In this document: positions 26,361-33,634 of the stretch, one piece after another
Position numbering within the stretch: the stretch's first letter is position 1
Layout: every line of letters starts with the position of its first letter
Assembly: GCF_032098525.1 (NCBI RefSeq)
Contig: NZ_CP134890.1
Location: 930,001-994,000, forward strand
Direction: 5' to 3'
DNA: 64,000 nucleotides
Source of the DNA: Flavobacterium sp. PMTSA4
GTDB lineage: Bacteria > Bacteroidota > Bacteroidia > Flavobacteriales > Flavobacteriaceae
The notes under the pieces: model-generated
What the model saw: the letters and a program-made list of their open reading frames with translations, nothing else
The model's database searches: none
What the model was told of the DNA's origin: nothing
Position numbers and translations under genes: made by a program

Positions 26361-26535
26361 ACCCAAAATAGTTAAAATGATTAAACCTCTTTTTAACGCA
26401 AAGCATCTAAAGGAAAAGGAAAGTACACTGTTATTTATGAGGTAGTTAGGTTATATTAAAAGTACACTTTTTTTCAATAAGTTTTACATTAGCATTCATT
26501 AAAATCAACCTTTCATTTCTGAAAAAAAAATTTAT

Positions 26536-26553
26536 TAACTTCGTAATTACGAA
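26536..26553 (+). promoter_or_regulatory. Perfect palindrome over the doxX promoter
   Basis: TTCGTAATTACGAA (26540-26553) is a perfect 14-bp palindrome. It overlaps a TAACTTCG sequence (26536-26543) that resembles the -7 element, and lies 21 bases before the DoxX ATG. This is the size and place expected of a dimeric repressor or redox-regulator site. Confidence 0.6.
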
Positions 26554-26574
26554 AACCATAAAACTCAAATTACC

Positions 26575-26952
26575 ATGAAAAACAAAATTCTCTTTGTAGT
26601 AGCACTATTGTTTGGCTTAATGTTCCTCAATGCCGGACTGGACAAATTTTTCCACTACATGCCAATGCCAGAGGACATGCCCGAAGAAATGCAAAAAACC
26701 TTTGCCGCTTATATGCAAATTGGCTGGCTTTTACCGCTAGTAGGCGTAGTTGAAATAGTAGGCGGATTACTAGTTATTATTCCACGAACACGTGCTTTGG
26801 GTGCTTTAGTTATACTACCTGTAATGGTTGGTATTGTACTGGCAAACACTACAGGAGACACTAGCGGCTTACCACTGGTTGCCGTTATGAGTGCTATATT
26901 AGTTTGGATTATGGTTGAGAACCGAGAAAAATATGCGCCGTTGTTTAAATAA
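26575..26952 (+). CDS. DoxX family membrane protein
   Basis: A 125-residue protein with four membrane helices and the family signature at the N-terminus (LNAGLDKFFHYMPMPE, corresponding to the usual GxxKF segment), then LPLVGVVEIVGGLLVIIPR and ALGALVILPVMVGIVLAN. DoxX-type proteins are small inner-membrane proteins, some linked to thiosulfate or quinone chemistry; a precise role cannot be read here. It is a single gene with a palindromic promoter upstream and a strong terminator downstream. Confidence 0.85.
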   Translation: MKNKILFVVALLFGLMFLNAGLDKFFHYMPMPEDMPEEMQKTFAAYMQIGWLLPLVGVVEIVGGLLVIIPRTRALGALVILPVMVGIVLANTTGDTSGLPLVAVMSAILVWIMVENREKYAPLFK

Positions 26953-26982
26953 TGAAACTACTCTTTATACGTTATACTATTT

Positions 26983-27006
26983 AAAGCAGCTTCGGCTGCT
27001 TTTTTT
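26983..27006 (+). terminator. Terminator after doxX
   Basis: AAAGCAGC-TTCG-GCTGCTTT with a very stable UUCG tetraloop, followed by a T-run. Confidence 0.9.
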
Positions 27007-27032
27007 ATTGTTTTAAAATGCAAAAACATCAA

Positions 27033-27059
27033 CTTGTCATGCTAATACAGAAAGCATCG
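27033..27059. repeat. REP-like repeat, copy 1 (TGTCATGCT...AGCATC family)
   Basis: A 27-base element starting CTTGTCATGCT and ending AAAGCATCG. It matches 28259-28285 at 24 of 27 positions. The ATGCT and AGCAT ends can pair. Similar elements are widespread in Bacteroidota intergenic regions. Confidence 0.6.
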
Positions 27060-27080
27060 GATAACAATAATAAAAAAACC

Positions 27081-27113
27081 AAACCTGACAGGTTTCTAAA
27101 ACCTGTCAGGTTT
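27081..27113. repeat. Double AAACCTGACAGGTTT palindrome
   Basis: AAACCTGACAGGTTT, three bases, then AAACCTGTCAGGTTT. Each half is nearly self-complementary and the two are inverted copies of one another. I know this as a common intergenic repeat of Bacteroidota genomes; its function is unsettled. Confidence 0.75.
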
Positions 27114-27163
27114 AAACTTAATAACTCAAAGTCGGGAGACTTTGTGTAGCTGGTTATCAAATA

Positions 27164-27715
27164 CTATTCATATTGTGGTTCATAATACAACAACAATGCA
27201 CCACTTTTAAACGTTTTAGTATTAACAAGTTTTAAAAAAGTCCTGCCGTTTATACCTTCAAACAGCGGCAACCCTTTTCCCTCAACAACCGGATAAATAC
27301 ACAATTGAAACTCATCAACCAAACCCATATTTAGCAACTGAATAATCAAACTCCTGCTACCAACAAAAATAGCTTCTCCCGATTGCTTCTTCAGTTCCAA
27401 AACCTCATCTTTCAAGTCGCGCTTTGCCAGTCTGGCACTATCCCAATCAACATTATGTATTGTCCGCGAAAAAACAACCTTCTCAATAGTATCTATCGCC
27501 ACAGCAAAATCATTCATCGACTTTTCCTCCGAAGGATTTTCAAGCACAGTCTGCCAAAACTCCATAAGCTGATACGTCGTTCTGCCATACAATATCACAT
27601 CACCCCTACCCAAAAGCTCCGTATAATGCGCATGTATTTCCGCATCGGGCATGCCCGCAGTGTGGTCACAAAACCCATCGAGTGTCATATTCAATGCTGC
27701 TATAACTTTTCTCAT
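27164..27715 (-). CDS. Dihydrofolate-reductase-like (RibD C-terminal domain) protein
   Basis: A 183-residue single-domain protein of the RibD_C superfamily. It begins MRKVIAALNMTLDGF, then GDVILYGRTTYQLMEFW (residues 38-54), VGSRSLIIQLLNMGLVDEFQL and IYPVVEGKGLPLFEG. These positions bind NADPH in true members. Such stand-alone proteins are annotated as dihydrofolate reductase family proteins, but most are not shown to reduce folate. It is a single gene on the minus strand with REP-like elements behind it; its base composition is more GC-rich than that of the hypothetical genes that follow. Confidence 0.88.
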   Translation of the reverse strand: MRKVIAALNMTLDGFCDHTAGMPDAEIHAHYTELLGRGDVILYGRTTYQLMEFWQTVLENPSEEKSMNDFAVAIDTIEKVVFSRTIHNVDWDSARLAKRDLKDEVLELKKQSGEAIFVGSRSLIIQLLNMGLVDEFQLCIYPVVEGKGLPLFEGINGRTFLKLVNTKTFKSGALLLYYEPQYE

Positions 27716-27772
27716 GTTTTATTTATATTTAAATCATCTATGGCTGCAAACCGCTGTTTTAGGCTGGCACGC

Positions 27773-28135
27773 TCAAACTTTGGTTAAGTTTTCTTTTCCA
27801 TAACCACAACTTGGACAATATCTTGCTTTTGGAGTTCTGAATGGTTTTTCACAATTAGGGCAATCTTTTCCAAACTGACTTCTTTGATGATGTAATATTG
27901 CGTTTGGATTTGATTCATATTCTCCAGTGATTAATTTATACATTTCAAGCAAATACCTAAATTGCTCAAAAGTTTCAATTTTATCGAGCCAAACATAATT
28001 TTCTATCTTTCTTTTTGCCAACTCTTCTTCCACGACTTTTTTCCCGCCAAACCATGCTTCTCTGCATAATTTGAATTCGTCATCGTCAAGCATTTTGACT
28101 TTCATATCGCAACGCCAACAAAATTTCTCTTCCAT
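27773..28135 (-). CDS. Small zinc-ribbon-like hypothetical protein
   Basis: A 120-residue cytoplasmic protein with two putative metal-binding Cys pairs near the C-terminus (DCPNCEKPF, about residues 92-95, and YCPSCGYG, about 108-111), plus an N-terminal FCWRC pair (residues 6-9). The middle is helical and acidic. Two C-terminal pairs spaced by about 12 residues look like a zinc ribbon, and the N-terminal pair may be half of a second site. It lies 57 bases upstream of the DHFR-like gene. I do not recognise the family. Confidence 0.65.
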   Translation of the reverse strand: MEEKFCWRCDMKVKMLDDDEFKLCREAWFGGKKVVEEELAKRKIENYVWLDKIETFEQFRYLLEMYKLITGEYESNPNAILHHQRSQFGKDCPNCEKPFRTPKARYCPSCGYGKENLTKV

Positions 28136-28206
28136 TTAAGTTGTGTCTTTTAGTTTAGGTGTGAGTGCTTGCCTATAATTAATTTATATGTTTCCCAAAT
28201 CTAATC

Positions 28207-28241
28207 AATCCCATTCTCATAAAAAAGGGGGAAATCCCCCT
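28207..28241. repeat. 35-base direct repeat with GGGGGAAATCCCCC hairpin, copy 1
   Basis: AATCCCATTCTCAT followed by six A residues and AGGGGGAAATCCCCCT-type hairpin bases. It is identical to 28873-28907 except at one position. The two copies flank the hypothetical gene at 28339-28749. Confidence 0.8.
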
Positions 28242-28258
28242 AATTTTAAAACTCTTTA

Positions 28259-28285
28259 CTTGTCATGCTGATAAAGGAAGCATCG
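28259..28285. repeat. REP-like repeat, copy 2
   Basis: CTTGTCATGCTGATAAAGG and the following AAGCATCG, 24 of 27 positions equal to the copy at 27033-27059. Confidence 0.6.
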
Positions 28286-28338
28286 CTAACGCTGATTAAA
28301 ACGAGTCATTGCAATAAACGGCTGTTATAAGCCGTTTC

Positions 28339-28749
28339 TTAGATTTTAATTATTTCTAATACAATTTCTTCGCAACCAATTTGAATTACTTGACCACTTT
28401 CAAAAATGTAAAATATATTGTCATCATCATTTGATTTTTCTCTTAAAGTCAATTCCTCTGATTTTCTTAACTTGCCTTTTTCATAAAATGTTATTTCTAT
28501 TAATGAATCTTCTCGATTTTTATTTTGATTTTCAATTGCTAATTCATTAACGTTATTATGAATTAAAACTATTTCTTCGGGTTCTTCTTTATTTACCCAT
28601 TCCCCAAAACTTCTTCTACAAAAGAACTTCAATTGATTTTCTTTTACGCGATAATCGAAACCAACAAAATCGAAATTGTTATGAATATCAATTAGTTTGC
28701 CGTCAAACTTCAATGCGTAATTATCAATTATTTTAAAATTAGTTTTCAT
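28339..28749 (-). CDS. Hypothetical protein flanked by direct repeats
   Basis: A 136-residue, soluble, strongly charged protein without signal peptide. It is predicted mostly beta (alternating segments KFDGKLIDIHNNFDFVGF, IEITFYEKGKLRKSE, QVIQIGCEEIVLEII) with an acidic NDDDN turn near residues 109-113. Small acidic proteins of this kind are sometimes immunity proteins, but no toxin gene is adjacent, so I make no such call. A 35-base direct repeat lies on each side. Function unknown. Confidence 0.6.
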   Translation of the reverse strand: MKTNFKIIDNYALKFDGKLIDIHNNFDFVGFDYRVKENQLKFFCRRSFGEWVNKEEPEEIVLIHNNVNELAIENQNKNREDSLIEITFYEKGKLRKSEELTLREKSNDDDNIFYIFESGQVIQIGCEEIVLEIIKI

Positions 28750-28793
28750 GAATTGTATACGTGTTTTGCAATGATATATAACTCATATATACC

Positions 28794-28851
28794 CGCTATA
28801 AAATAGCGACTATACACCCAAAATCGGGTAGATTGTCGCTACCAAGTAGCG
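28794..28851. other. Alternating inverted repeats that can form competing hairpins
   Basis: CGCTA (28794) and TAGCG (28804) form one hairpin; CGCTAC (28837) and GTAGCG (28846) form another with a CAA loop. Alternatively TAGCGAC (28804-28810) pairs with GTCGCTA (28835-28841), with ACCC/GGGT inside. The two outer hairpins and the central one exclude each other. It lies before the start of the hypothetical gene at 28749. It may be a REP-type element or a structured RNA. Confidence 0.5.
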
Positions 28852-28872
28852 TAATACCTTCCAAATGTAAAC

Positions 28873-28907
28873 AATCCAATTCTCATAAAAAAGGGGGAAA
28901 TCCCCCT
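28873..28907. repeat. 35-base direct repeat with GGGGGAAATCCCCC hairpin, copy 2
   Basis: It differs from the copy at 28207-28241 at one position. Here the hairpin is followed by a T-run, so this copy could act as a terminator on the plus strand. Confidence 0.8.
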
Positions 28908-28964
28908 TTTTTCAAAAAACTTCTAAACTTTTAAACTCATAAACTCCTAACCTCAAAAATAAAA

Positions 28965-29009
28965 ACCTCTCCTTTGGAGGGGTATCCGCCAGAAGCGGAT
29001 GAGGAGGCC
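28965..29009. repeat. REP-like element with two hairpins
   Basis: CCTCTCCTTTGGAGGGG followed by ATCCGC-CAGAA-GCGGAT (28984-29000) and GAGGAGGCC. CTCCTTTGGAG-type elements like this are recurrent in Flavobacteriaceae intergenic DNA. It directly abuts the stop codon of the gene at 29011 and may also serve as its 3' end. Confidence 0.6.
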
Positions 29010-29010
29010 A

Positions 29011-29907
29011 TTACGCCACCTTCATCACAACCTCAACATCAAACCTTTCTCCTTTATAAAAAACCATTTTAACAACAGTCGTTTCATAACCTGGGCGGCT
29101 AAAAACAAACTGATAAACCCCATCCTCCATATGCTTTAAATAAAAACCACCACTCGCAGAAACTCTGCGCTTAAAATTCAACTCATTACAAACCATAGTA
29201 ACTTTCCCCACTCTATTTCCTTCCCCATCAACCACCATTCCTTTAGCACTCAATTCATAATAAGCCGCTTTATCAATACGTTTTGCATTAATAAATTCCT
29301 CAACAAATTCAGGATATTCAGTAGTAACTATTCGAGTCAGTTTAAACATCTTAGCTACCAATACAGAAGCCTCTTGAAATTTAACTTTCAGCCCAGCAGT
29401 GGCAGCCTTTTTATCCTGTATTCCCGCCTTTGGCTTAGGTATTGATAACTCATACAATTCAACATTAGCCTTAAATTCTCCAAGCATTTCAGCAGTAACA
29501 CCATAAGGTGCCAAGTTAGCCAAATGCTCCAATGCCTTGTCATGTATAATCATACAAGTCGTTCTACACAAAGTATCTGGCAGTTTCACCAACCCCGATT
29601 CCGTATAATCAACCTCGCTATACAGCAAATACAAATCATTATTACTGGCATACCCCATAACTTTACCAGCAATAACACCACCTTGTTTACTCACAAGTTC
29701 TTTTATCGTAATCTTTTCAATAAAATTTCCCTCGCGGTTCAGCACCTGATTACCCGTCAAAACGTTAATCTCATTTACCTTGTGCATAAACTCACCAAAC
29801 AAATTGTCAAAATTTGGCATCGCTGCTAGTATAGCAGACAATGTACCTTGAATAAATTGTGCAAGCACAACAAACATTGATAACTTTCGTTCCTGTTTTC
29901 TGTTCAT
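29011..29907 (-). CDS. Hypothetical protein with C-terminal carboxypeptidase-regulatory-like domain
   Basis: A 298-residue protein. The first 200 residues are mainly helical, with a mildly hydrophobic start (SMFVVLAQFIQGTLSAILAA) but no clear signal peptide. Residues about 220-298 resemble the Ig-like carboxypeptidase regulatory fold (AKGMVVDGEGNRVGKVTM, ASGGFYLKHMEDGVYQFVFS, RPGYETTVVKMVFYKGE). Such proteins without enzymatic domains occur in several copies in Flavobacteriia; I know no function. The upstream 620 bases hold no clear gene and contain the 21-bp tandem array. Confidence 0.65.
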   Translation of the reverse strand: MNRKQERKLSMFVVLAQFIQGTLSAILAAMPNFDNLFGEFMHKVNEINVLTGNQVLNREGNFIEKITIKELVSKQGGVIAGKVMGYASNNDLYLLYSEVDYTESGLVKLPDTLCRTTCMIIHDKALEHLANLAPYGVTAEMLGEFKANVELYELSIPKPKAGIQDKKAATAGLKVKFQEASVLVAKMFKLTRIVTTEYPEFVEEFINAKRIDKAAYYELSAKGMVVDGEGNRVGKVTMVCNELNFKRRVSASGGFYLKHMEDGVYQFVFSRPGYETTVVKMVFYKGERFDVEVVMKVA

Positions 29908-30121
29908 TTCAATTAAATTTTAATTCATAAATAATTTAATCAACTGCAATTGTATAACACAAAGCAAATAAAAATTATCTATCAAAATCAAAAAACAAGC
30001 ATGTAATTTTAAACTTACTTTTATTTTTACAAATAATGTAAATCATTTTATTTTTAACAAATAATTATTCAAAAAATAACCTATTTAATATAAGAATTTT
30101 AGTAAATTATTAATTTCTTTA

Positions 30122-30373
30122 GTGACACATTCATATTCTTGAGTGACACATTCATATTCTTGAGTGACACATTCATATTCTTAAGTGACACATTCATATT
30201 CTTGAGTGACATATTCATTCCCACTAATGACACATTCATATTCTTAAGTGACATATTCATTCCCACTAATGACACATTCATATTCTCTGATAACATATTC
30301 ATTCTCACTAATGACAAATTCATTTTCCTTAGTAACATCTTCCATTTCACTAAAAACATATGCATCATCAGTA
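30122..30373. repeat. 21-bp tandem repeat array, about 12 copies
   Basis: The unit GTGACACATTCATATTCTTGA is repeated without gaps. Copies 1-4 (30122-30205) are almost identical, copies 5-8 alternate between two variants (one containing CATTCCCACTA), and copies 9-12 are increasingly diverged. Because 21 is a multiple of 3, reading frames stay open. On the minus strand 30099-30395 reads as 98 codons with a 7-residue period (NMNVSLK), and on the plus strand as SDTFIFL units. No recognisable start context supports translation, so I annotate it as a repeat. The rest of the gap 29908-30529 (29908-30121 and 30374-30529) is AT-rich and shows nothing else except a possible promoter before 30530. Confidence 0.9.
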
Positions 30374-30500
30374 ACATCCACTTTACATAAACCATTAACT
30401 TAAAACATTCAACTTATAACCAATACGCTTTCATCATTTATCAAGTAGTTATATTCTAAAATTCATAAATCTTAATTCTTAATTCATAATGAAATATTTT

Positions 30501-30508
30501 TATCTTAG
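30501..30508 (+). promoter_or_regulatory. Promoter -7-like element of the MFS gene
   Basis: TATCTTAG, one base from the TAnnTTTG consensus, 21 bases before the ATG at 30530. Confidence 0.4.
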
Positions 30509-30529
30509 TCTTTCAATACCAATAAACCA

Positions 30530-31774
30530 ATGACCAACTATACCACCAGCCAAAAACTAAAACACCTTTTAAGCTTTCCAGTAATCATTGCCTCATTAGG
30601 CTACTTTGTTGATATATACGACCTGCTGCTTTTTGGCATTGTCAGAGTTCCCAGCCTCACCGACTTAGGACTCAACGTAGACACCGTAGGCACTACCATC
30701 ATCAATTATCAAATGACAGGTTTACTACTCGGTGGCATACTTTGGGGTATTTATGGCGACAAAAAAGGACGACTATCCGTTCTCTTTGGTTCCATATTAG
30801 TCTATTCAGTAGCCAATATCGCTTGTGGTTTTCTACCCCAACTACCGTTTGAAGACAAAGCAACACTCTATGCCATCCTGCGTTTCATAGCAGGAATAGG
30901 ACTCGCCGGAGAACTAGGCGCCGGAATAACGCTCGTTTCCGAAAGCCTACCCAAAGAACTCCGCGCCATAGGAACATCAATAGTAGCCGGTTTTGGTCTG
31001 CTTGGTGCCGTAGTAGCACAACTCACCGTTGAACTCGCTGGCTCCTGGACAACTGCCTACTTCATTGGTGGCGCACTGGGTTTAGTACTGCTCGTACTTC
31101 GCGTTAGCGTTAGCGAAAGCGGCATCTACAAAGACATAGAACACGACACTAGCATAACCAAAGGAAACTTCCTTTCCTTTTTTACCAATAAAACACGCTT
31201 TATCAAATACCTCAAATGCATCGCCATCGGATTGCCAACGTGGTTCAGCATTGGTATATTGGCTTTGATGGCAAATCAGTTTGCACCCATTATGGGCATA
31301 GACAACATTGTTCCCGGCAAAGCCATCATGTGGGCATACATTGGTATCTCCGTCGGTGACTTCGCCAGCGGATTCATCTCTCACCTGCTCCATTCCCGAA
31401 AAAAAGCCATTTTCTACATGATGCTTTTCACTGTCGTAGGCGTATCGTTGTTACTTTTTGCTAGTCCAAAGACGGAAAACATGTATTATTTCTATTGCGT
31501 ATGGCTCGGCTTGGGAACAGGTTATTGGGCAATGTTTGTAACGGTAGCCGCAGAACAATTTGGCACCAATGTTCGCAGCACTGCTACTACAACCGTTCCT
31601 AACATGGTTAGAGGATTGCTTCCCGTTATGCTCATCGGTTTCGATTATTTTAAGCAAAGCATGAGCGTAATTTATGCTGCTGCCATTATTGGTTTAATAG
31701 CCTTCACTTTAGGAATTTATAGTACTCTTACTATTAAAGAAACCCACAACACCGATTTAGACTTTACAGAGTAA
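30530..31774 (+). CDS. MFS transporter
   Basis: A 414-residue inner-membrane transporter with 12 predicted helices. Visible family signatures are the loop 2-3 motif WGIYGDKKGRLSVLFGS (about 68-84), RFIAGIGLAGELGAGITLVSE in helix 4, and the repeat-half counterpart IGISVGDFASGFISHLLHSRKK (about 270-291). The helix-4 motif RxxxGxGxxGE resembles sugar and aromatic-acid/proton symporters. The substrate is not predictable. It is more GC-rich than its neighbours and sits beside repeat arrays and a long gene-free stretch, which may mean later acquisition. It is a single-gene unit. Confidence 0.9.
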   Translation: MTNYTTSQKLKHLLSFPVIIASLGYFVDIYDLLLFGIVRVPSLTDLGLNVDTVGTTIINYQMTGLLLGGILWGIYGDKKGRLSVLFGSILVYSVANIACGFLPQLPFEDKATLYAILRFIAGIGLAGELGAGITLVSESLPKELRAIGTSIVAGFGLLGAVVAQLTVELAGSWTTAYFIGGALGLVLLVLRVSVSESGIYKDIEHDTSITKGNFLSFFTNKTRFIKYLKCIAIGLPTWFSIGILALMANQFAPIMGIDNIVPGKAIMWAYIGISVGDFASGFISHLLHSRKKAIFYMMLFTVVGVSLLLFASPKTENMYYFYCVWLGLGTGYWAMFVTVAAEQFGTNVRSTATTTVPNMVRGLLPVMLIGFDYFKQSMSVIYAAAIIGLIAFTLGIYSTLTIKETHNTDLDFTE

Positions 31775-32327
31775 TCCTTTTCACATTATAAAGCTTGTTT
31801 TCAGATATTTAACATTTGTTTAAGTAATTAATTTATCTTTTAATTGTAACTTTATGGAAGTTAAAATCACTGTTTTGAGACATACTTTATTTTGGTTAAT
31901 ATGGTTTTAACTTTTTTTGGATTGTACACGTTCAGTTAGTTTTTTTTTTAGTTCCTAGACGGAATATCAGTAGTTAGATTATTCATAAAATATGGGTAAG
32001 AGATTTAGGTAATGGAGATATTACTTGGGGTTTATTATTAACTTCTGATTGACGTAAATTGAAAGTTGGCTATTGTTTTAAAGAGCTTTGGAAATTGTTT
32101 TACATTTAAACGACCAAAGAGGAAACAGAATAACAAAACAGTTAGTTGCTTTTGTTTGATGACTTAGTTACATATACAGTAGTTGTCAAACCATTTTACA
32201 AGTAGTAAGAAACTTTCTTGATTGTTATGGGAATGGCAATTATTTTAGGAAAAGAAAGAGGTAAGATGCAATAAAGTCAATTATCTATAAGCTGATAAAA
32301 CTTTAATTGAAACGAGCTTTCCGAAGG
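31775..32327. other. Stretch without a convincing gene
   Basis: About 550 AT-rich bases between the MFS gene and a strong terminator. All plus-strand frames are interrupted. One frame reads IIHKIWVRDLGNGDITWGLL at about 31978-32037, followed by several short open pieces broken by stops, which could be remains of a gene but match nothing I know. TTTCC-GAA-GGAAA (32318-32330) forms a small hairpin just before the terminator. An unannotated RNA or a long 3' untranslated region is also possible. Confidence 0.4.
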
Positions 32328-32360
32328 AAACCGTCCTAGAAAATCTAGGACGGTTTTTTA
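32328..32360 (+). terminator. Strong terminator with no obvious gene before it
   Basis: A perfect 13-bp stem (AAACCGTCCTAGA / TCTAGGACGGTTT) with an AAA loop and a following T-run. The nearest upstream plus-strand gene ends 550 bases earlier. Confidence 0.9.
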
Positions 32361-32441
32361 TTTGTTATAATTCAGCTTAGTAACTATTGTTACAATCCTT
32401 TTCAATTTAATGCTTCAAATTTGTACCTTAAATTTTTAGGT

Positions 32442-33011
32442 ATGACATTATTAGAAATCATAAAGCAGCCATGGCCGTGGTATGTAGCCGGACCATTGGT
32501 AGGACTAACCGTTCCTATTTTACTTCTACTAGGAAACAAACATTTTGGTATCAGTGCTAATTTAAGACACGCTTGTGCTATTTGCTTACCCAAAAATATT
32601 GCGTTCTTTCAATACGATTGGAAAAAGGAAAAGTGGAACTTGTTTTTTGTGCTGGGTATTTTAATTGGAAGCTTCCTCACCTACTCTTTTCTGTCTAACC
32701 CAAATCCAATTCAAATACATCCTGATTTAAAAGCAGAGTTAATGAGTTATGGCATTAATGATATTTCAGGCATGCTTCCTGAATCTATTTTCTCCTGGAA
32801 TGAACTTTTCACCATCAAAGGATTTCTAATAATAGCACTCGGAGGATTCCTCATCGGATTTGGTTCACGTTATGCTGGTGGTTGTACATCAGGACATGCT
32901 ATTTCAGGCTTGTCGAACCTTCAACTTCCATCATTAATAGCAACTTGTTGTTTCTTCATTGGCGGATTGCTAATGGCTAACTTTATTTTACCTTATATCC
33001 TTTCACTTTAA
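32442..33011 (+). CDS. YeeE/YedE family transporter, first half
   Basis: Membrane protein of 189 residues from the ATG at 32442 (MTLLEIIKQPWPWYVAGP). An upstream in-frame TTG at 32421 would add seven residues but falls inside a probable promoter (ATTTGTACC). Four or five membrane helices are visible. Conserved Cys positions typical of the family occur in RHACAICLP (about residue 43) and in YAGGCTSGHAISGLS (about 153-167). Family members transport sulfur compounds such as thiosulfate. It ends 4 bases before the second half-transporter gene, and both are needed to make one full YeeE/YedE unit. Confidence 0.85.
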   Translation: MTLLEIIKQPWPWYVAGPLVGLTVPILLLLGNKHFGISANLRHACAICLPKNIAFFQYDWKKEKWNLFFVLGILIGSFLTYSFLSNPNPIQIHPDLKAELMSYGINDISGMLPESIFSWNELFTIKGFLIIALGGFLIGFGSRYAGGCTSGHAISGLSNLQLPSLIATCCFFIGGLLMANFILPYILSL

Positions 33012-33015
33012 ACTT

Positions 33016-33522
33016 ATGACCATGAAAAATGAACTAGATACTAACCTAGATTTTGAAACGCGTTCTTTAGATACAATCTGCGTCAATGATAGTCAACTTG
33101 AACACAAATGGTATCATAATTTAAAATATGTATTTGTTGGGGCTTTGTTTGGTTTAGTATTCATCAAAGCCGAAATTATTAGCTGGTATCGCATACAAGA
33201 AATGTTTCGCTTTCAATCGTTTCATATGTATGGCGTTATTGGCAGTGCAGTTCTCGTCGGGATTATCTCTGTCTTCTTAATTAAAAAATTCAACATCAAA
33301 ACCATCTATGGAGAAACCATCGTTTTTCATGACAAAACGTTTAACAAAGGGCAAGTTATTGGAGGCGTACTTTTTGGGCTTGGTTGGGCAATCACTGGTG
33401 CTTGTCCTGGCCCTATCTTCGCACAAATAGGAACGGGAGTAACCGTAATGATTGTTACTTTATTTTTTGCTATTCTTGGCACATGGGTTTATGGTTATTT
33501 CAGAGAGAAATTGCCTCATTGA
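33016..33522 (+). CDS. YeeE/YedE family transporter, second half
   Basis: A 168-residue membrane protein with a polar N-terminus (about 30 residues) and four membrane helices. The motif GLGWAITGACPGPIFAQIGTG (split here as GLGWAITGACPG and PIFAQIG), about residues 120-141, carries the conserved Cys of YeeE/YedE proteins. With the preceding gene it forms a split transporter; in many other bacteria both halves are one polypeptide. Sulfur-compound uptake is the family expectation. No rhodanese or persulfide dioxygenase gene is adjacent. Confidence 0.85.
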   Translation: MTMKNELDTNLDFETRSLDTICVNDSQLEHKWYHNLKYVFVGALFGLVFIKAEIISWYRIQEMFRFQSFHMYGVIGSAVLVGIISVFLIKKFNIKTIYGETIVFHDKTFNKGQVIGGVLFGLGWAITGACPGPIFAQIGTGVTVMIVTLFFAILGTWVYGYFREKLPH

Positions 33523-33595
33523 TTTAGTAAGAAAACATTAAAATCACATTAGCAGAAACTCATTTTTAGTTTGATTAAAAATGATAAAATTATTC

Positions 33596-33622
33596 TTGTT
33601 CCAACTACATTCTTTATCTTTG
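33596..33622 (+). promoter_or_regulatory. lipA promoter
   Basis: TTG at 33596-33598, 16 bases, then TATCTTTG at 33615-33622, an exact match to the Bacteroidota -33/-7 pattern. The lipA ATG is 13 bases downstream. Confidence 0.7.
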
Positions 33623-33634
33623 TGCTGCTAAAAA

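Noticed and set aside
28794..28851. Known riboswitch or tRNA
   Set aside because: The hairpins do not form a cloverleaf, lack T-loop or anticodon features and match no riboswitch core that I know.
30122..30373. CRISPR array
   Set aside because: The repeats touch one another and have no unique spacers; the unit is 21 bases and there are no cas genes nearby.
30099..30395. Protein-coding gene on the minus strand (98 codons)
   Set aside because: The frame is open only because the repeat unit is a multiple of three. No promoter or start context was seen, and an equivalent open frame exists on the other strand.
30530..31774. Definite horizontal transfer of the MFS gene
   Set aside because: It is more GC-rich than its neighbours, but composition alone, judged by eye, is weak evidence and no mobile element borders it.
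31775..32327. tmRNA, RNase P RNA or SRP RNA
   Set aside because: No tag-peptide frame, no conserved RNase P core sequence and no SRP tetraloop region were found, and the sequence is too AT-rich.
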